The notes: generated by a model from the letters alone, not told the origin. A DNA stretch of 8,315 bases from JALZHR01 sp036388635 (GCA_036388635.1 DASVRL010000248.1:1-8315); one strand, 5' to 3'. Numbered from the stretch's first letter, positions 1 through 5,727 are shown. Made by a program: numbers and translations.

Positions 1-81
1 TGCCTTCCGATATTTCGTCGGACAGACCAGATGATAAAGCAAAATGCTGACGTTGTGTTTCTTACGAATAAGCTCGCTCAT
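1..81 (-). CDS. tnpA: IS200/IS605-family Y1 transposase, N-terminal fragment cut by window edge
   Basis: The minus strand reads ATG at 81-79 and stays open for 27 codons to the left edge. The peptide starts MSELIRKKHNVS, followed by LLYHLVCPTKYR. A short basic leader followed by HxVxxLxYHLVxxxKYRR is the hallmark N-terminus of the small single-strand HUH/Y1 transposases of the IS200/IS605 family, where this beta strand opens the ferredoxin-like fold. The HUH motif and catalytic tyrosine would lie outside the window, so completeness cannot be judged. The ATG is chosen because the homology begins there; the same frame continues upstream to a TAA without family-like sequence. A perfect hairpin at 96-112 lies where an IS200/IS605 left end carries its recognition hairpin. 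A domesticated relative is possible. The family call is from the pattern of a short stretch. Confidence 0.72.
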   Translation of the reverse strand, partial: MSELIRKKHNVSILLYHLVCPTKYRKA

Positions 82-95
82 TCGTTTAGTATATT

Positions 96-112
96 CCGTA
101 GCAGAGCTACGG
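96..112 (-). repeat. Left-end-type hairpin upstream of the Y1 transposase
   Basis: ccgtagc and gctacgg form a perfect 7-bp stem with a 3-nt loop (aga on the plus strand), 14 nt upstream of the transposase ATG. IS200/IS605 transposases recognise subterminal hairpins instead of terminal inverted repeats. The position therefore fits the left end of the element, and it may also affect translation of the transposase. The cleavage tetranucleotide cannot be assigned from this window. Confidence 0.55.
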
Positions 113-247
113 GGAATTAGACCAATAAGGAACGATTAAAAGGGAGATTACAACAGATTGCCCGCAAAATATCGTTGCCGTCAAAAATGGGGATTTTTTT
201 AAAGAAGCAAACAGATGGCTGTCGTTTGAGAAAATACGCAGAAAACA

Positions 248-306
248 CAAAAAAGTTTTGAAATTCGAGTTTCTGATTCAACGAGTCATACAAAACTCAA
301 AATTCA
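248..306 (-). terminator. Probable intrinsic terminator of the debranching enzyme gene
   Basis: Directly after the stop codon (308-310) the minus strand folds arm 306-292 onto arm 273-259. The 15-position stem has one mismatch, about two G-T type pairs and an 18-nt loop. It is followed four bases later by six T (plus-strand A at 249-254). The stem is AT-rich and the loop is long, so strength is uncertain, but position and orientation fit the end of the transcript. Confidence 0.45.
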
Positions 307-307
307 A

Positions 308-2278
308 TCAAGAATTTATGACGCGTAAAACTTCCGCCACGCTCCAAGCCTGCGCCATACAGCCGCGCGGATTGAAAGGCGCGTCGGCATCGAAAATTTC
401 GGAGATTTGTCCGAGTCCGGCTTCGCTCAGATGATTTTTGAAACCTTCTAAAATTTCGCTGACGCGGGCTTCATTTTCGGGATAAACTTTGCGATGTGCG
501 TCAACGAACGCGCCGATGAGCCAGCCCCAGACCGTGCCTTGATGATAGGCGGAATCGCGCTCGAAAGGCGAGCCGATATAAACCGGCGAGTACTGCGCGT
601 CATTTGGCGAAAGCGAGCGCAAACCGACCGGCGTTAAAAGCTCGGCTTCGACTTTTTCGACGATTTTTCGAGCGCGGTTTTCATCAATCATCGAATGCGG
701 CAGGCTGACGGCGAAAATCTGATTCGGTCTGACCGAAACGTCGCGCTGCCCGTTTATCACGACATCGAACAGGCATTCGCCCGATTCGTTCCAGAAAATC
801 TGGTTAAAGCTGTAACGCGCCGCATCCGCCATCGCTTCATAACGCGCCTTGTCTTCGGCGTCGCCGAAACGGCTGGCAAAATCCGCCATAATTTTCAGCG
901 CGTTATACCAGAGCGCCTGAATCTCGACCGGCTTTCCGACGCGCGGCGTGACGACAAACGCGCCGATTTTCGCGTCCATCCACGTCAATTGCACATCGGG
1001 CGTTCCGGCGTAAAGCAAGCCGTCCGTATCGACGTGAATGTTGTAGCGCGTGCCGCGCAGATGCCAGACGATTATATCGGCGAGCTTTTCATAAAGATTT
1101 TCGCGAACGAAATCGTAATCTCCCGTTTTTTCGGCGTAGGCGCGCGTCGCTTCAAAATACCAGAGCGTGGCATCGACCGTGTTGTATTCGGCTTCTTCGC
1201 TGGAATCGGGAAAGCGATTCGGCAGCATTCCTTCGGAAATGTGTTTGGAAAATTCGAGCAGAATGCTTTTCGCAATCTCGGCGCGATTGGTCGCGAGCGT
1301 CAAACCGCTGAGCGCGATCATCGTGTCGCGTCCCCAATCGGAAAACCAGTGATAACCGGCGATAACGCTGCTGCCCGCGCCGCGCGAGACGATGAATTGG
1401 TCAGCCGCCAAAACCAGCTGTTTCGAAAAATCGTCTTTCGCCGCCGCCTTTTCGATTAACTTTTCGCGCCGCCGAATTTCGGATTTTTCAAAATTTCCGG
1501 CGTCGCGCCAATCGCGCTTTTCCGTCGAAGCAATAACGATTGCCTCTTCGCTCAAATCAAATTTCAAAACAAACGGCTGAAACAAATCTTCGCGGAAATC
1601 AAAGCCGCGCTCGCGCTCAATCGCGTATTCGAAATGGCGATACCAGAAACCGCTTTTTTCCACGCTCCGCGCGTTATGATTAAAAAAAAGCGCGGGCATT
1701 TCGTTGTCCGGCTTGACCAAAACGCTGCTGTTTTCCGAAGCTTCGTAATCGGCGTTAAAATCAGCGTTTTCGCGCTGCAAAGCGTGATAATCGCAAAAGG
1801 ATAAAAGCGGCTTTAATTCCAACGTAATTCGTCCGTTGTCCTTCGTTCTGCGTCCTTTGTTTTTTTCCGGCTGACCATTGACGACCGTCCACCGGCAAAC
1901 GGTCGAATTTTCGCCGTCGAGCATAAAAACTTTTTTCTCGATTTCGATACCGCCCGCTTCAAAATTCCATACCGGAAACGGCGCCATACGAAAGCTTTTT
2001 AAATATCGAAAGCCTTCCGGGTAAATTTTGTCCGGGTATTGATTCGAGGAAAGCTCAAACGGCTTGCCGTCGATAAAAAGCGTTTCTTCAAACTTGGAAA
2101 GCATCGTCACGCGACCGAGCGGCGGTCTGGTCGCCGCCGTCAAAAGCCCGTGATAACGCCGCGTGTTGGCGCCCGCAATCGTGCCGGAAGCAAAACCGCC
2201 GATGCCGTTGGTTTCGAGCCATTCTCTCGAAGAAGATTTTTGAAAATCCGCGCAAATGTCCGCACCGAATCTAATCAT
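308..2278 (-). CDS. Amylo-alpha-1,6-glucosidase / glycogen debranching enzyme (GH133 type)
   Basis: The 656-residue protein hydrolyses alpha-1,6 branch points in glycogen or branched maltodextrin and is probably cytoplasmic; no signal peptide is visible. Residues 17-60 carry the GDE N-terminal signature (REWLETNGIGGFASGT, then NTRRYHGLL). Residues about 1-260 form the N-terminal beta domain and 285-656 the (alpha/alpha)6 barrel. Barrel motifs are HWFSDWGRDTM at 310-320, GMLPNRFPD at 350-358, LTWMDAKIG at 431-439, PFERDSAYHQGTVWGW at 571-586 and ISEIFDADAPFNPRGC at 625-640. By analogy with GH133 and GH15 barrels, acidic residues in TWMDA and SEIFD are likely catalytic; this is inference. The length fits bacterial single-function debranching enzymes. 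The N-terminus MIRFG is typical of the family, so the ATG at 2278 is trusted although its Shine-Dalgarno is poorly spaced. Codons 139-150 contain a heptanucleotide repeat insertion. The transporter gene upstream is 83 bp away on the same strand. Confidence 0.93.
   Translation of the reverse strand: MIRFGADICADFQKSSSREWLETNGIGGFASGTIAGANTRRYHGLLTAATRPPLGRVTMLSKFEETLFIDGKPFELSSNQYPDKIYPEGFRYLKSFRMAPFPVWNFEAGGIEIEKKVFMLDGENSTVCRWTVVNGQPEKNKGRRTKDNGRITLELKPLLSFCDYHALQRENADFNADYEASENSSVLVKPDNEMPALFFNHNARSVEKSGFWYRHFEYAIERERGFDFREDLFQPFVLKFDLSEEAIVIASTEKRDWRDAGNFEKSEIRRREKLIEKAAAKDDFSKQLVLAADQFIVSRGAGSSVIAGYHWFSDWGRDTMIALSGLTLATNRAEIAKSILLEFSKHISEGMLPNRFPDSSEEAEYNTVDATLWYFEATRAYAEKTGDYDFVRENLYEKLADIIVWHLRGTRYNIHVDTDGLLYAGTPDVQLTWMDAKIGAFVVTPRVGKPVEIQALWYNALKIMADFASRFGDAEDKARYEAMADAARYSFNQIFWNESGECLFDVVINGQRDVSVRPNQIFAVSLPHSMIDENRARKIVEKVEAELLTPVGLRSLSPNDAQYSPVYIGSPFERDSAYHQGTVWGWLIGAFVDAHRKVYPENEARVSEILEGFKNHLSEAGLGQISEIFDADAPFNPRGCMAQAWSVAEVLRVINS
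1824..1865. repeat. Degenerate heptanucleotide tandem repeat inside the debranching enzyme gene
   Basis: On the plus strand the segment divides into six 7-mers in perfect register: gtaattc, gtccgtt, gtccttc, gttctgc, gtccttt, gtttttt. All begin with gt, and three share gtcc. It encodes the polar, basic stretch KNKGRRTKDNGR (residues 139-150) of the N-terminal domain. Three 7-mers make 21 bp, so additions in threes keep the reading frame. Confidence 0.6.
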
Positions 2279-2308
2279 TCCGGCTAAGTTATTCCTTTTT
2301 GTCTGAAG

Positions 2309-2317
2309 ATTATTCCA
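2309..2317 (-). promoter_or_regulatory. Possible extended -10 promoter for the debranching enzyme gene
   Basis: The minus strand reads TGGAATAAT, an extended -10 (TGn) with five of six matches to TATAAT. It lies 30 nt upstream of the ATG at 2278 in the 83-bp gap after the transporter gene. No convincing -35 is seen. If real, the debranching enzyme has its own transcript; if not, it depends on the transporter promoter. Confidence 0.3.
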
Positions 2318-2361
2318 GAGGCTTTAAAAGACTAGCCTACATTTGAAAAAGGCGCAAGAAA

Positions 2362-3099
2362 TCAGCTGAACAAGCCTTCGGTAATTCCCTTTTCGTAAAC
2401 GATAAAAAGACCGAGCGCGACGCTGACCAAACCGGCGATGCTTTGCAGAATATGATTGAAGCGGTCGAAGCGCGCAGCCGTCAGCGCGAACGGCAGACCG
2501 ACCAGAAAGCTCATCAGCATCATCCCGCCGATGGAGCCGATGCCGAAGACGATGATATAGAGCAAGCCGACGGCTTGCGATTCGATAGTCGGAATAATAA
2601 GAAGCATCAGCGCGGCGCTGCCCGCCAGACCGTGAATCATCCCGATAATCAAAGCGCGCGGGCTGAAGGAAAATCCGTGATGCGTGTGCGGCTCGTCCGG
2701 CGCGCGTTCGTGAATATGCGGATGCACGTGGACGCGCTCGCCGTGTTCGTGCGCGTGAAAATGAAGACGCCCGCCCTGAAACAGCTTTCTTAAAACATTC
2801 AATCCGAGCAGGACGAGCATTACGCCGACGCCGAATTCCAGGAGCTTTTCGGTCTGCTCGCTGATTTTAAAATTGAGAAGCAGAACAAAAATTCCCGCCG
2901 CAAACAGCGAAATCGTGTGCCCCAAGCCCCACAGACCGCCGATAATCGCCGAGCCGAAAAGGCTTCGGCGCTCGGTGACGATGGTTGAAACCGCCGCCAG
3001 ATGGTCGGCGTCGGTCGCGTGTTTTAAGCCGAGCAGAAAACCGAAACCGAGGATTGCCAAAGTAGATGCGGCGGAAAACGCCGGTAAAAATTCGCTCAT
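2362..3099 (-). CDS. Nickel/cobalt transporter of the NiCoT/UreH-like group
   Basis: This 245-residue polytopic inner-membrane protein is predicted to take up or export Ni2+ or Co2+. It carries the NiCoT signature HX4DH as LKHATDADHLAAV (H27, D32, H33), a second conserved GLGHTIS (H61) and GMIHGLAGSAAL (H156). Hydrophobic segments at about 8-25, 48-77, 88-104, 147-170, 176-203 and 217-236 suggest about six membrane helices. Residues 113-141 form a hydrophilic loop with 11 histidines in 29 residues, a probable metal-binding loop, seen in UreH-like and RcnA-like members. No urease, hydrogenase or cobalamin gene lies nearby, so metal and direction are open. The start at 3099 gives a plausible N-terminus but has no Shine-Dalgarno; the promoter position suggests a very short 5' leader. 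It may be co-transcribed with the debranching enzyme gene 83 bp downstream. Confidence 0.85.
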   Translation of the reverse strand: MSEFLPAFSAASTLAILGFGFLLGLKHATDADHLAAVSTIVTERRSLFGSAIIGGLWGLGHTISLFAAGIFVLLLNFKISEQTEKLLEFGVGVMLVLLGLNVLRKLFQGGRLHFHAHEHGERVHVHPHIHERAPDEPHTHHGFSFSPRALIIGMIHGLAGSAALMLLIIPTIESQAVGLLYIIVFGIGSIGGMMLMSFLVGLPFALTAARFDRFNHILQSIAGLVSVALGLFIVYEKGITEGLFS

Positions 3100-3115
3100 T
3101 ATTTTATGCCAGTGA

Positions 3116-3124
3116 ATTATAGCA
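3116..3124 (-). promoter_or_regulatory. Extended -10 promoter of the Ni/Co transporter
   Basis: The minus strand reads TGCTATAAT, a perfect TATAAT preceded by the TGn extension, ending 16 nt before the ATG at 3099. Transcription would start at about 3109 and leave roughly 10 nt of leader with no Shine-Dalgarno, so the mRNA would be close to leaderless. No good -35 hexamer is present at normal spacing, as is common for extended -10 promoters. Confidence 0.55.
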
Positions 3125-3376
3125 GATTATCGCGCCCGCGCCGGCAATCACCCGCGCACTGAAAACCGGAATCGTTTTCTCCAAAAGATTTTTCCGCTTT
3201 TAAAAACAGAATGAATTTTTCTTCGACGCCGACCGATTCGCCGTCTTTTCGAAAACGCAGGCGAGGATTTTGAGAAATAAAAGAAATATTTCCGCCAGCC
3301 GCTCGGGATGCGCATCGGCGCTGGTTTTGCTATTGTTATCTTTTGGTTTTTCCACCAAAATGTTTTCTTATTAAGC

Positions 3377-3395
3377 TATGAATTCCGAATTCATA
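3377..3395. repeat. Near-perfect palindrome with 9-bp arms
   Basis: tatgaattc and gaattcata face each other across a single c. The symmetry could be an operator for a dimeric protein or part of a recombination site. There is no T-run, so it is not a terminator. It lies 32 bp from the tandem duplication. Confidence 0.6.
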
Positions 3396-3426
3396 AAATA
3401 GCCTCGCGGCGTTTTCTCTAAGCCGA

Positions 3427-3462
3427 TTTTCTGCATAACTTACATTTTCTGCATAACTTACA
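3427..3462. repeat. Exact 18-bp tandem duplication
   Basis: The unit ttttctgcataacttaca occurs twice head to tail with no mismatch. It lies about 70 bp beyond the stop of the recombinase remnant and directly against the terminator. Tyrosine recombinases often use short direct repeats as arm or core sites, so it may be a leftover attachment-site component. That role is inference; the duplication itself is certain. Confidence 0.85.
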
Positions 3463-3493
3463 AAAGAAAAACAGCGCCGGAAAAAGACGCTGT
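3462..3493 (-). terminator. Intrinsic terminator after the recombinase remnant and first lipase
   Basis: On the minus strand ACAGCG (3493-3488) pairs with CGCTGT (3476-3471) across an 11-nt loop and runs into TTTTCTTTT. It lies 40 nt past the remnant's stop, facing the transcription direction of lipase and remnant. It probably once ended the recombinase transcript and now ends the LCAT-like lipase message, giving that message a 3' tail of about 200 nt. Confidence 0.6.
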
Positions 3494-3532
3494 ATCGAAA
3501 AATGTATCTACCTTGCGCCGATTCGGGCGCTT

Positions 3533-3697
3533 TTAGACTACCTTTGCTTTTCTGCTTTGGGTTTGCATCGCATCACGCTTTCCGGCTTCGGACGGGTGCG
3601 CGTATCGTTGCAACTCGTCAAGGCTGGAATGCCCTAAAAGCGCGGCGAGCGTCAAAAGGTCTGTGCCGTTTTCAAGCTGGTGTGTCGCGTAAGTGTG
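3533..3697 (-). pseudogene. Tyrosine recombinase (phage-type integrase), C-terminal remnant
   Basis: The last 54 residues of a tyrosine recombinase remain. The segment starts HTYATHQLENGTDLLTLAA, continues LLGHSSLDELQRYAHPS and ends with a basic tail and TAA. In intact relatives the first part reads HDLRHTxAT, and the catalytic histidine (LGHSS) and nucleophilic tyrosine (RYAHP) follow. Here those two are kept, but the sequence before HTYAT is no longer HDLR, and the first catalytic arginine, the lysine and the whole DNA-binding domain are absent. An ATG at 3745 opens the same frame, but its first 16 residues are lipase-gene sequence read out of frame, so a functional protein is very unlikely. 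The break coincides with the stop codon of the LCAT-like lipase, which marks a recombination or deletion scar. The remnant is richer in GC than the lipase gene beside it. Confidence 0.85.
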
Positions 3698-3698
3698 A

Positions 3699-5078
3699 TC
3701 ACTTAAACAAAGGTCGAACACATGAAAAGCCTTCACAAACATCAATTGATTCTTTTTGCAGGAGGCTTAAAATATTTTTTTTGACGCTGTCGGCACCGAT
3801 CACAGAAAGATGATTTGTATTGAGGGTTTTCATATTAACATAGAATATTTTATCTGCCTCTATTGATTCGGCGCTGCGAAGCGGCACGATCCAATCGCCT
3901 TCCGGAGTCCAGGATAGTTTGATTTTCTTTCCCTGGTCTTCTATAGTTTCCAGCGTTTTCAGCCCGTAACCTGCAAAAACATATACTTTTACGTTAGGTG
4001 GTTTTACCCAATTATCCCTTTTTTCAGTGAATTTTTGAAATTCATCGCCAAGTAAAGACTTACTTAATTTTTCAGGTTCAGCATTTTTTTCATTGTTTTC
4101 CAGACACTTACTTTCAAGACCATTTTCTAAATTAAAAACGGTTTCATCAAAATCAAGTAAACCCGTTTTTCCATTCTTATCAATGTCGTCCGAATCAATA
4201 AAATATCCGCCCTTTAACAGGAAATATTTGCGTCCAGGTAATAAATTGAAGAATCCAGGCGCATTATGAAAAGCCTCTTTAACGTTGCAGCCCTTTAAAA
4301 AAGGGATGTTGAATGGAAGGAGGGCATTAGCCCCGTATCTTATAGGTATCAAAGCTATTGGTGCTCCCAGATTGGGAGTTCCGACAAGAATCAGCTTATC
4401 AATAACATCAGCATTAGCTTTAGCGGTTAAGTATTGTTTAGCAATTAACCCGCCGAGACTATGAGCGATTAGGTTGATTTTAGAAAATCCATGCCTGGTT
4501 CTGAGTTCCTCAATAGATAGTTCCAGTTTTTTCGCATTATCTTGAACCGAGTAACGGAAATCATAATAGAACTCAAACAAGTTAACATCTCTTTTGTATT
4601 TATTTTTTTGCAGAAAAAGACTCAAACCGCAAATATCTTTGAATGGTAACGGTAAATTGACAAAGCCAGTAGGTTCTAATTTGGCTGATACGACGCCGTC
4701 CGGGCTACCATCTTCTTTAAACGCCAGATTAGCAGGATCGCCGAAGACCGCATTTTTCGGGAAGCCATCGGCAGTAATTCCTTTTATAAACCGCTTCCAA
4801 TTTTTAAAGGGATTGCCGCGACAGGGTTCAAACTTCTTACCTTTAGATGGTTTGGATAGAATTGATCCGCCCAAACCGGAAATTAAAATGACTGGTATTT
4901 GTTTTTGTTCATTTGATCCGGAAATTTCCTGCCCTGCGGCAGAATAAGTAAAAATAAATACAATACAAGCAGTAAATAGTAATTTTTCAAAAGCATAAAA
5001 TCCTGACCCAAAAGCGAATAATGCGCCGGTAATGAATGTTCCTAAAATGCGTTCAAAGGTGATTTGAGCTTTTAACAT
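3699..5078 (-). CDS. Secreted LCAT-like lipase/acyltransferase (alpha/beta hydrolase)
   Basis: The 459-residue protein belongs to the lecithin:cholesterol acyltransferase (LCAT/PDAT) lipase group and is predicted to cleave or transfer acyl chains of phospholipids or other lipid esters outside the cytoplasm. PVILISGLGGS at 62-72 is the oxyanion-side strand, AHSLGG at 205-210 gives nucleophile Ser207, LVGTPNLGAP at 231-240 is a typical lipase segment, PEGDWIVPL at 392-400 gives Asp395, and TNHLSV at 421-426 gives His423. A full triad is therefore present. Residues 11-29 and 33-48 are two hydrophobic stretches; the second ends YSAAGQ like a signal peptidase site. Residues 295-311 are Asp-rich (DSDDIDKNG) and loosely resemble a calcium-binding loop. 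The ATG at 5078 has AGAGGA 6 nt upstream. The last residues run into the recombinase scar, so the tail may not be native. GC content is low in places (34 of 120 bases at 4021-4140). Confidence 0.85.
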   Translation of the reverse strand: MLKAQITFERILGTFITGALFAFGSGFYAFEKLLFTACIVFIFTYSAAGQEISGSNEQKQIPVILISGLGGSILSKPSKGKKFEPCRGNPFKNWKRFIKGITADGFPKNAVFGDPANLAFKEDGSPDGVVSAKLEPTGFVNLPLPFKDICGLSLFLQKNKYKRDVNLFEFYYDFRYSVQDNAKKLELSIEELRTRHGFSKINLIAHSLGGLIAKQYLTAKANADVIDKLILVGTPNLGAPIALIPIRYGANALLPFNIPFLKGCNVKEAFHNAPGFFNLLPGRKYFLLKGGYFIDSDDIDKNGKTGLLDFDETVFNLENGLESKCLENNEKNAEPEKLSKSLLGDEFQKFTEKRDNWVKPPNVKVYVFAGYGLKTLETIEDQGKKIKLSWTPEGDWIVPLRSAESIEADKIFYVNMKTLNTNHLSVIGADSVKKNILSLLQKESIDVCEGFSCVRPLFK

Positions 5079-5084
5079 TTTATG

Positions 5085-5090
5085 TCCTCT
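5085..5090 (-). promoter_or_regulatory. Ribosome-binding site of the LCAT-like lipase
   Basis: AGAGGA on the minus strand, 6 nt before the ATG at 5078. It supports this start, which produces an unusual N-terminus with two hydrophobic segments where a simple signal peptide is usual. Confidence 0.65.
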
Positions 5091-5282
5091 ATTAGTTATT
5101 TAACCAGCAACATTGGTGATTCACTGAGATAAATCAAAACCGCTTCGGTCAGCAGTAAAAAACGACTCATTAAATCTACACAAAAGCCCAGACAAATCGT
5201 CCTGATCTGCCAGCCCTTATTGATTAGCACTTCCCCTCGAACGAACGCTAACCGGATTTAACTTGTCGTCGGTTGGAGAGTA

Positions 5283-5311
5283 AATTTAGATTATTTTCTG
5301 GTAGCTGTCAA
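5283..5311 (-). promoter_or_regulatory. Candidate sigma-70-type promoter for the LCAT-like lipase
   Basis: The minus strand has a perfect TTGACA (5311-5306), a 17-bp spacer and TAAATT (5288-5283), which matches TATAAT at four positions. It would give a leader of about 200 nt before the ATG at 5078. A promoter nearer to the gene may exist in the AT-rich DNA; nothing better stands out. Confidence 0.35.
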
Positions 5312-5469
5312 TCGTTTTTGACCATTGATAGCAATAATCCTTGCCATAGATATTTAAAAGAGTAAGTTTGAATTAGTTCTTTTTAACCTAAGGACGCGGC
5401 ACGAGGCAAAAGGTAGAAACCGATGCGATTTCGCGGCGGACGAAAGGGATATTTAATTTACTAGACACT

Positions 5470-5500
5470 AGCCATTCTCTCTACGGGGAATGGCTTTTAT
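5470..5500 (+). terminator. Hairpin with T-run facing the plus strand
   Basis: agccattc (5470-5477) pairs perfectly with gaatggct (5488-5495) across a 10-nt loop and continues into ttttat on the plus strand. This is a terminator pattern for plus-strand transcription, yet both flanking genes are on the minus strand. It could end a small plus-strand RNA from the GC-rich block upstream, or simply block antisense transcription into the second lipase. Confidence 0.45.
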
Positions 5501-5531
5501 ACTTTCAATCACAAAAAACTTCCATCTGCAC

Positions 5532-5561
5532 AAAAACGAGTCTGGAGAATTCTCCAGACTC
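5532..5561 (-). terminator. Strong intrinsic terminator of the multidomain lipase gene
   Basis: Positions 5538-5561 are a perfect 24-bp palindrome with 12-nt arms (gagtctggagaa / ttctccagactc). On the minus strand it is followed by G and then five T (plus-strand A at 5532-5536). It sits about 165 nt after the stop codon of the second lipase, in the right orientation. The absence of a separate loop means the RNA hairpin would open a few central A-U pairs. Confidence 0.7.
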
Positions 5562-5727
5562 AAAAATTTGCTTCAATTCCCAGGTATTTTTCCTTCCTCA
5601 ATAAGTTTCAACGGATTACCGATGTGTTTCTTCTTAAGCGCTTGGCTGCGAAATTCTATTAACCAATTTCAACCCAAACAGAATACATTCTAAGGTTCCA
5701 ATGAGAGCACTATCGGTAAATCGTGTT

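Larger units (their letters stand above)
3100..3532. other. Gene-free stretch between transporter and recombinase remnant
   Basis: I see no convincing gene here. The stretch holds the transporter promoter, a 7-bp hairpin (ttttggt / accaaaa, 3341-3360), a 9-bp-arm palindrome (3377-3395), an 18-bp tandem duplication (3427-3462) and a minus-strand terminator (3462-3493). A minus frame of about 56 codons ending at 3117 has no start codon and no recognisable family. The concentration of small repeats beside a recombinase remnant suggests an old integration or excision site. Confidence 0.6.
5079..5727. other. Intergenic region between the two lipases
   Basis: This region contains the lipase leader and candidate promoter, a GC-rich block at about 5388-5450, a plus-facing hairpin with T-run (5470-5500) and the terminator palindrome of the upstream lipase (5532-5561). 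A plus-strand open frame of 67 codons (5490-5693) runs through both hairpins, has no family resemblance and is not called. Short minus-strand stretches at about 5590-5690 look faintly protein-like but are broken by stops in every frame. Confidence 0.55.

Noticed and set aside
695..1459. Long plus-strand open frame (254 codons) opposite the debranching enzyme gene
   Set aside because: It lies wholly antisense to a strongly supported enzyme, is rich in Arg, Phe and Ile as expected for a mirrored GC-biased gene, and shows no domain.
2443..2793. Plus-strand open frame opposite the Ni/Co transporter
   Set aside because: It is a shadow of the transporter; its His/Arg-rich text mirrors the membrane protein's codons.
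3117..3285. Minus-strand frame with a protein-like look (NPRLRFRKDGESVGVEEKF) upstream of the transporter
   Set aside because: There is no start codon or ribosome-binding site, the frame covers the transporter promoter, and I recognise no family.
3341..3360. Hairpin ttttggt / accaaaa as a terminator
   Set aside because: The stem is short and AT-rich, no T-run follows in either direction, and no gene end needs it.
5590..5690. Minus-strand protein-like scrap (ALKKKHIGNPLKLIEEG) after the second lipase
   Set aside because: The open part is only about 31 codons, lies between stops and has no start codon. It may be a decayed gene, but I cannot support it.
5490..5693. 67-codon plus-strand open frame between the lipases
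   Set aside because: It starts inside one hairpin and passes through the 24-bp palindrome, has no clear ribosome-binding site and resembles no family.
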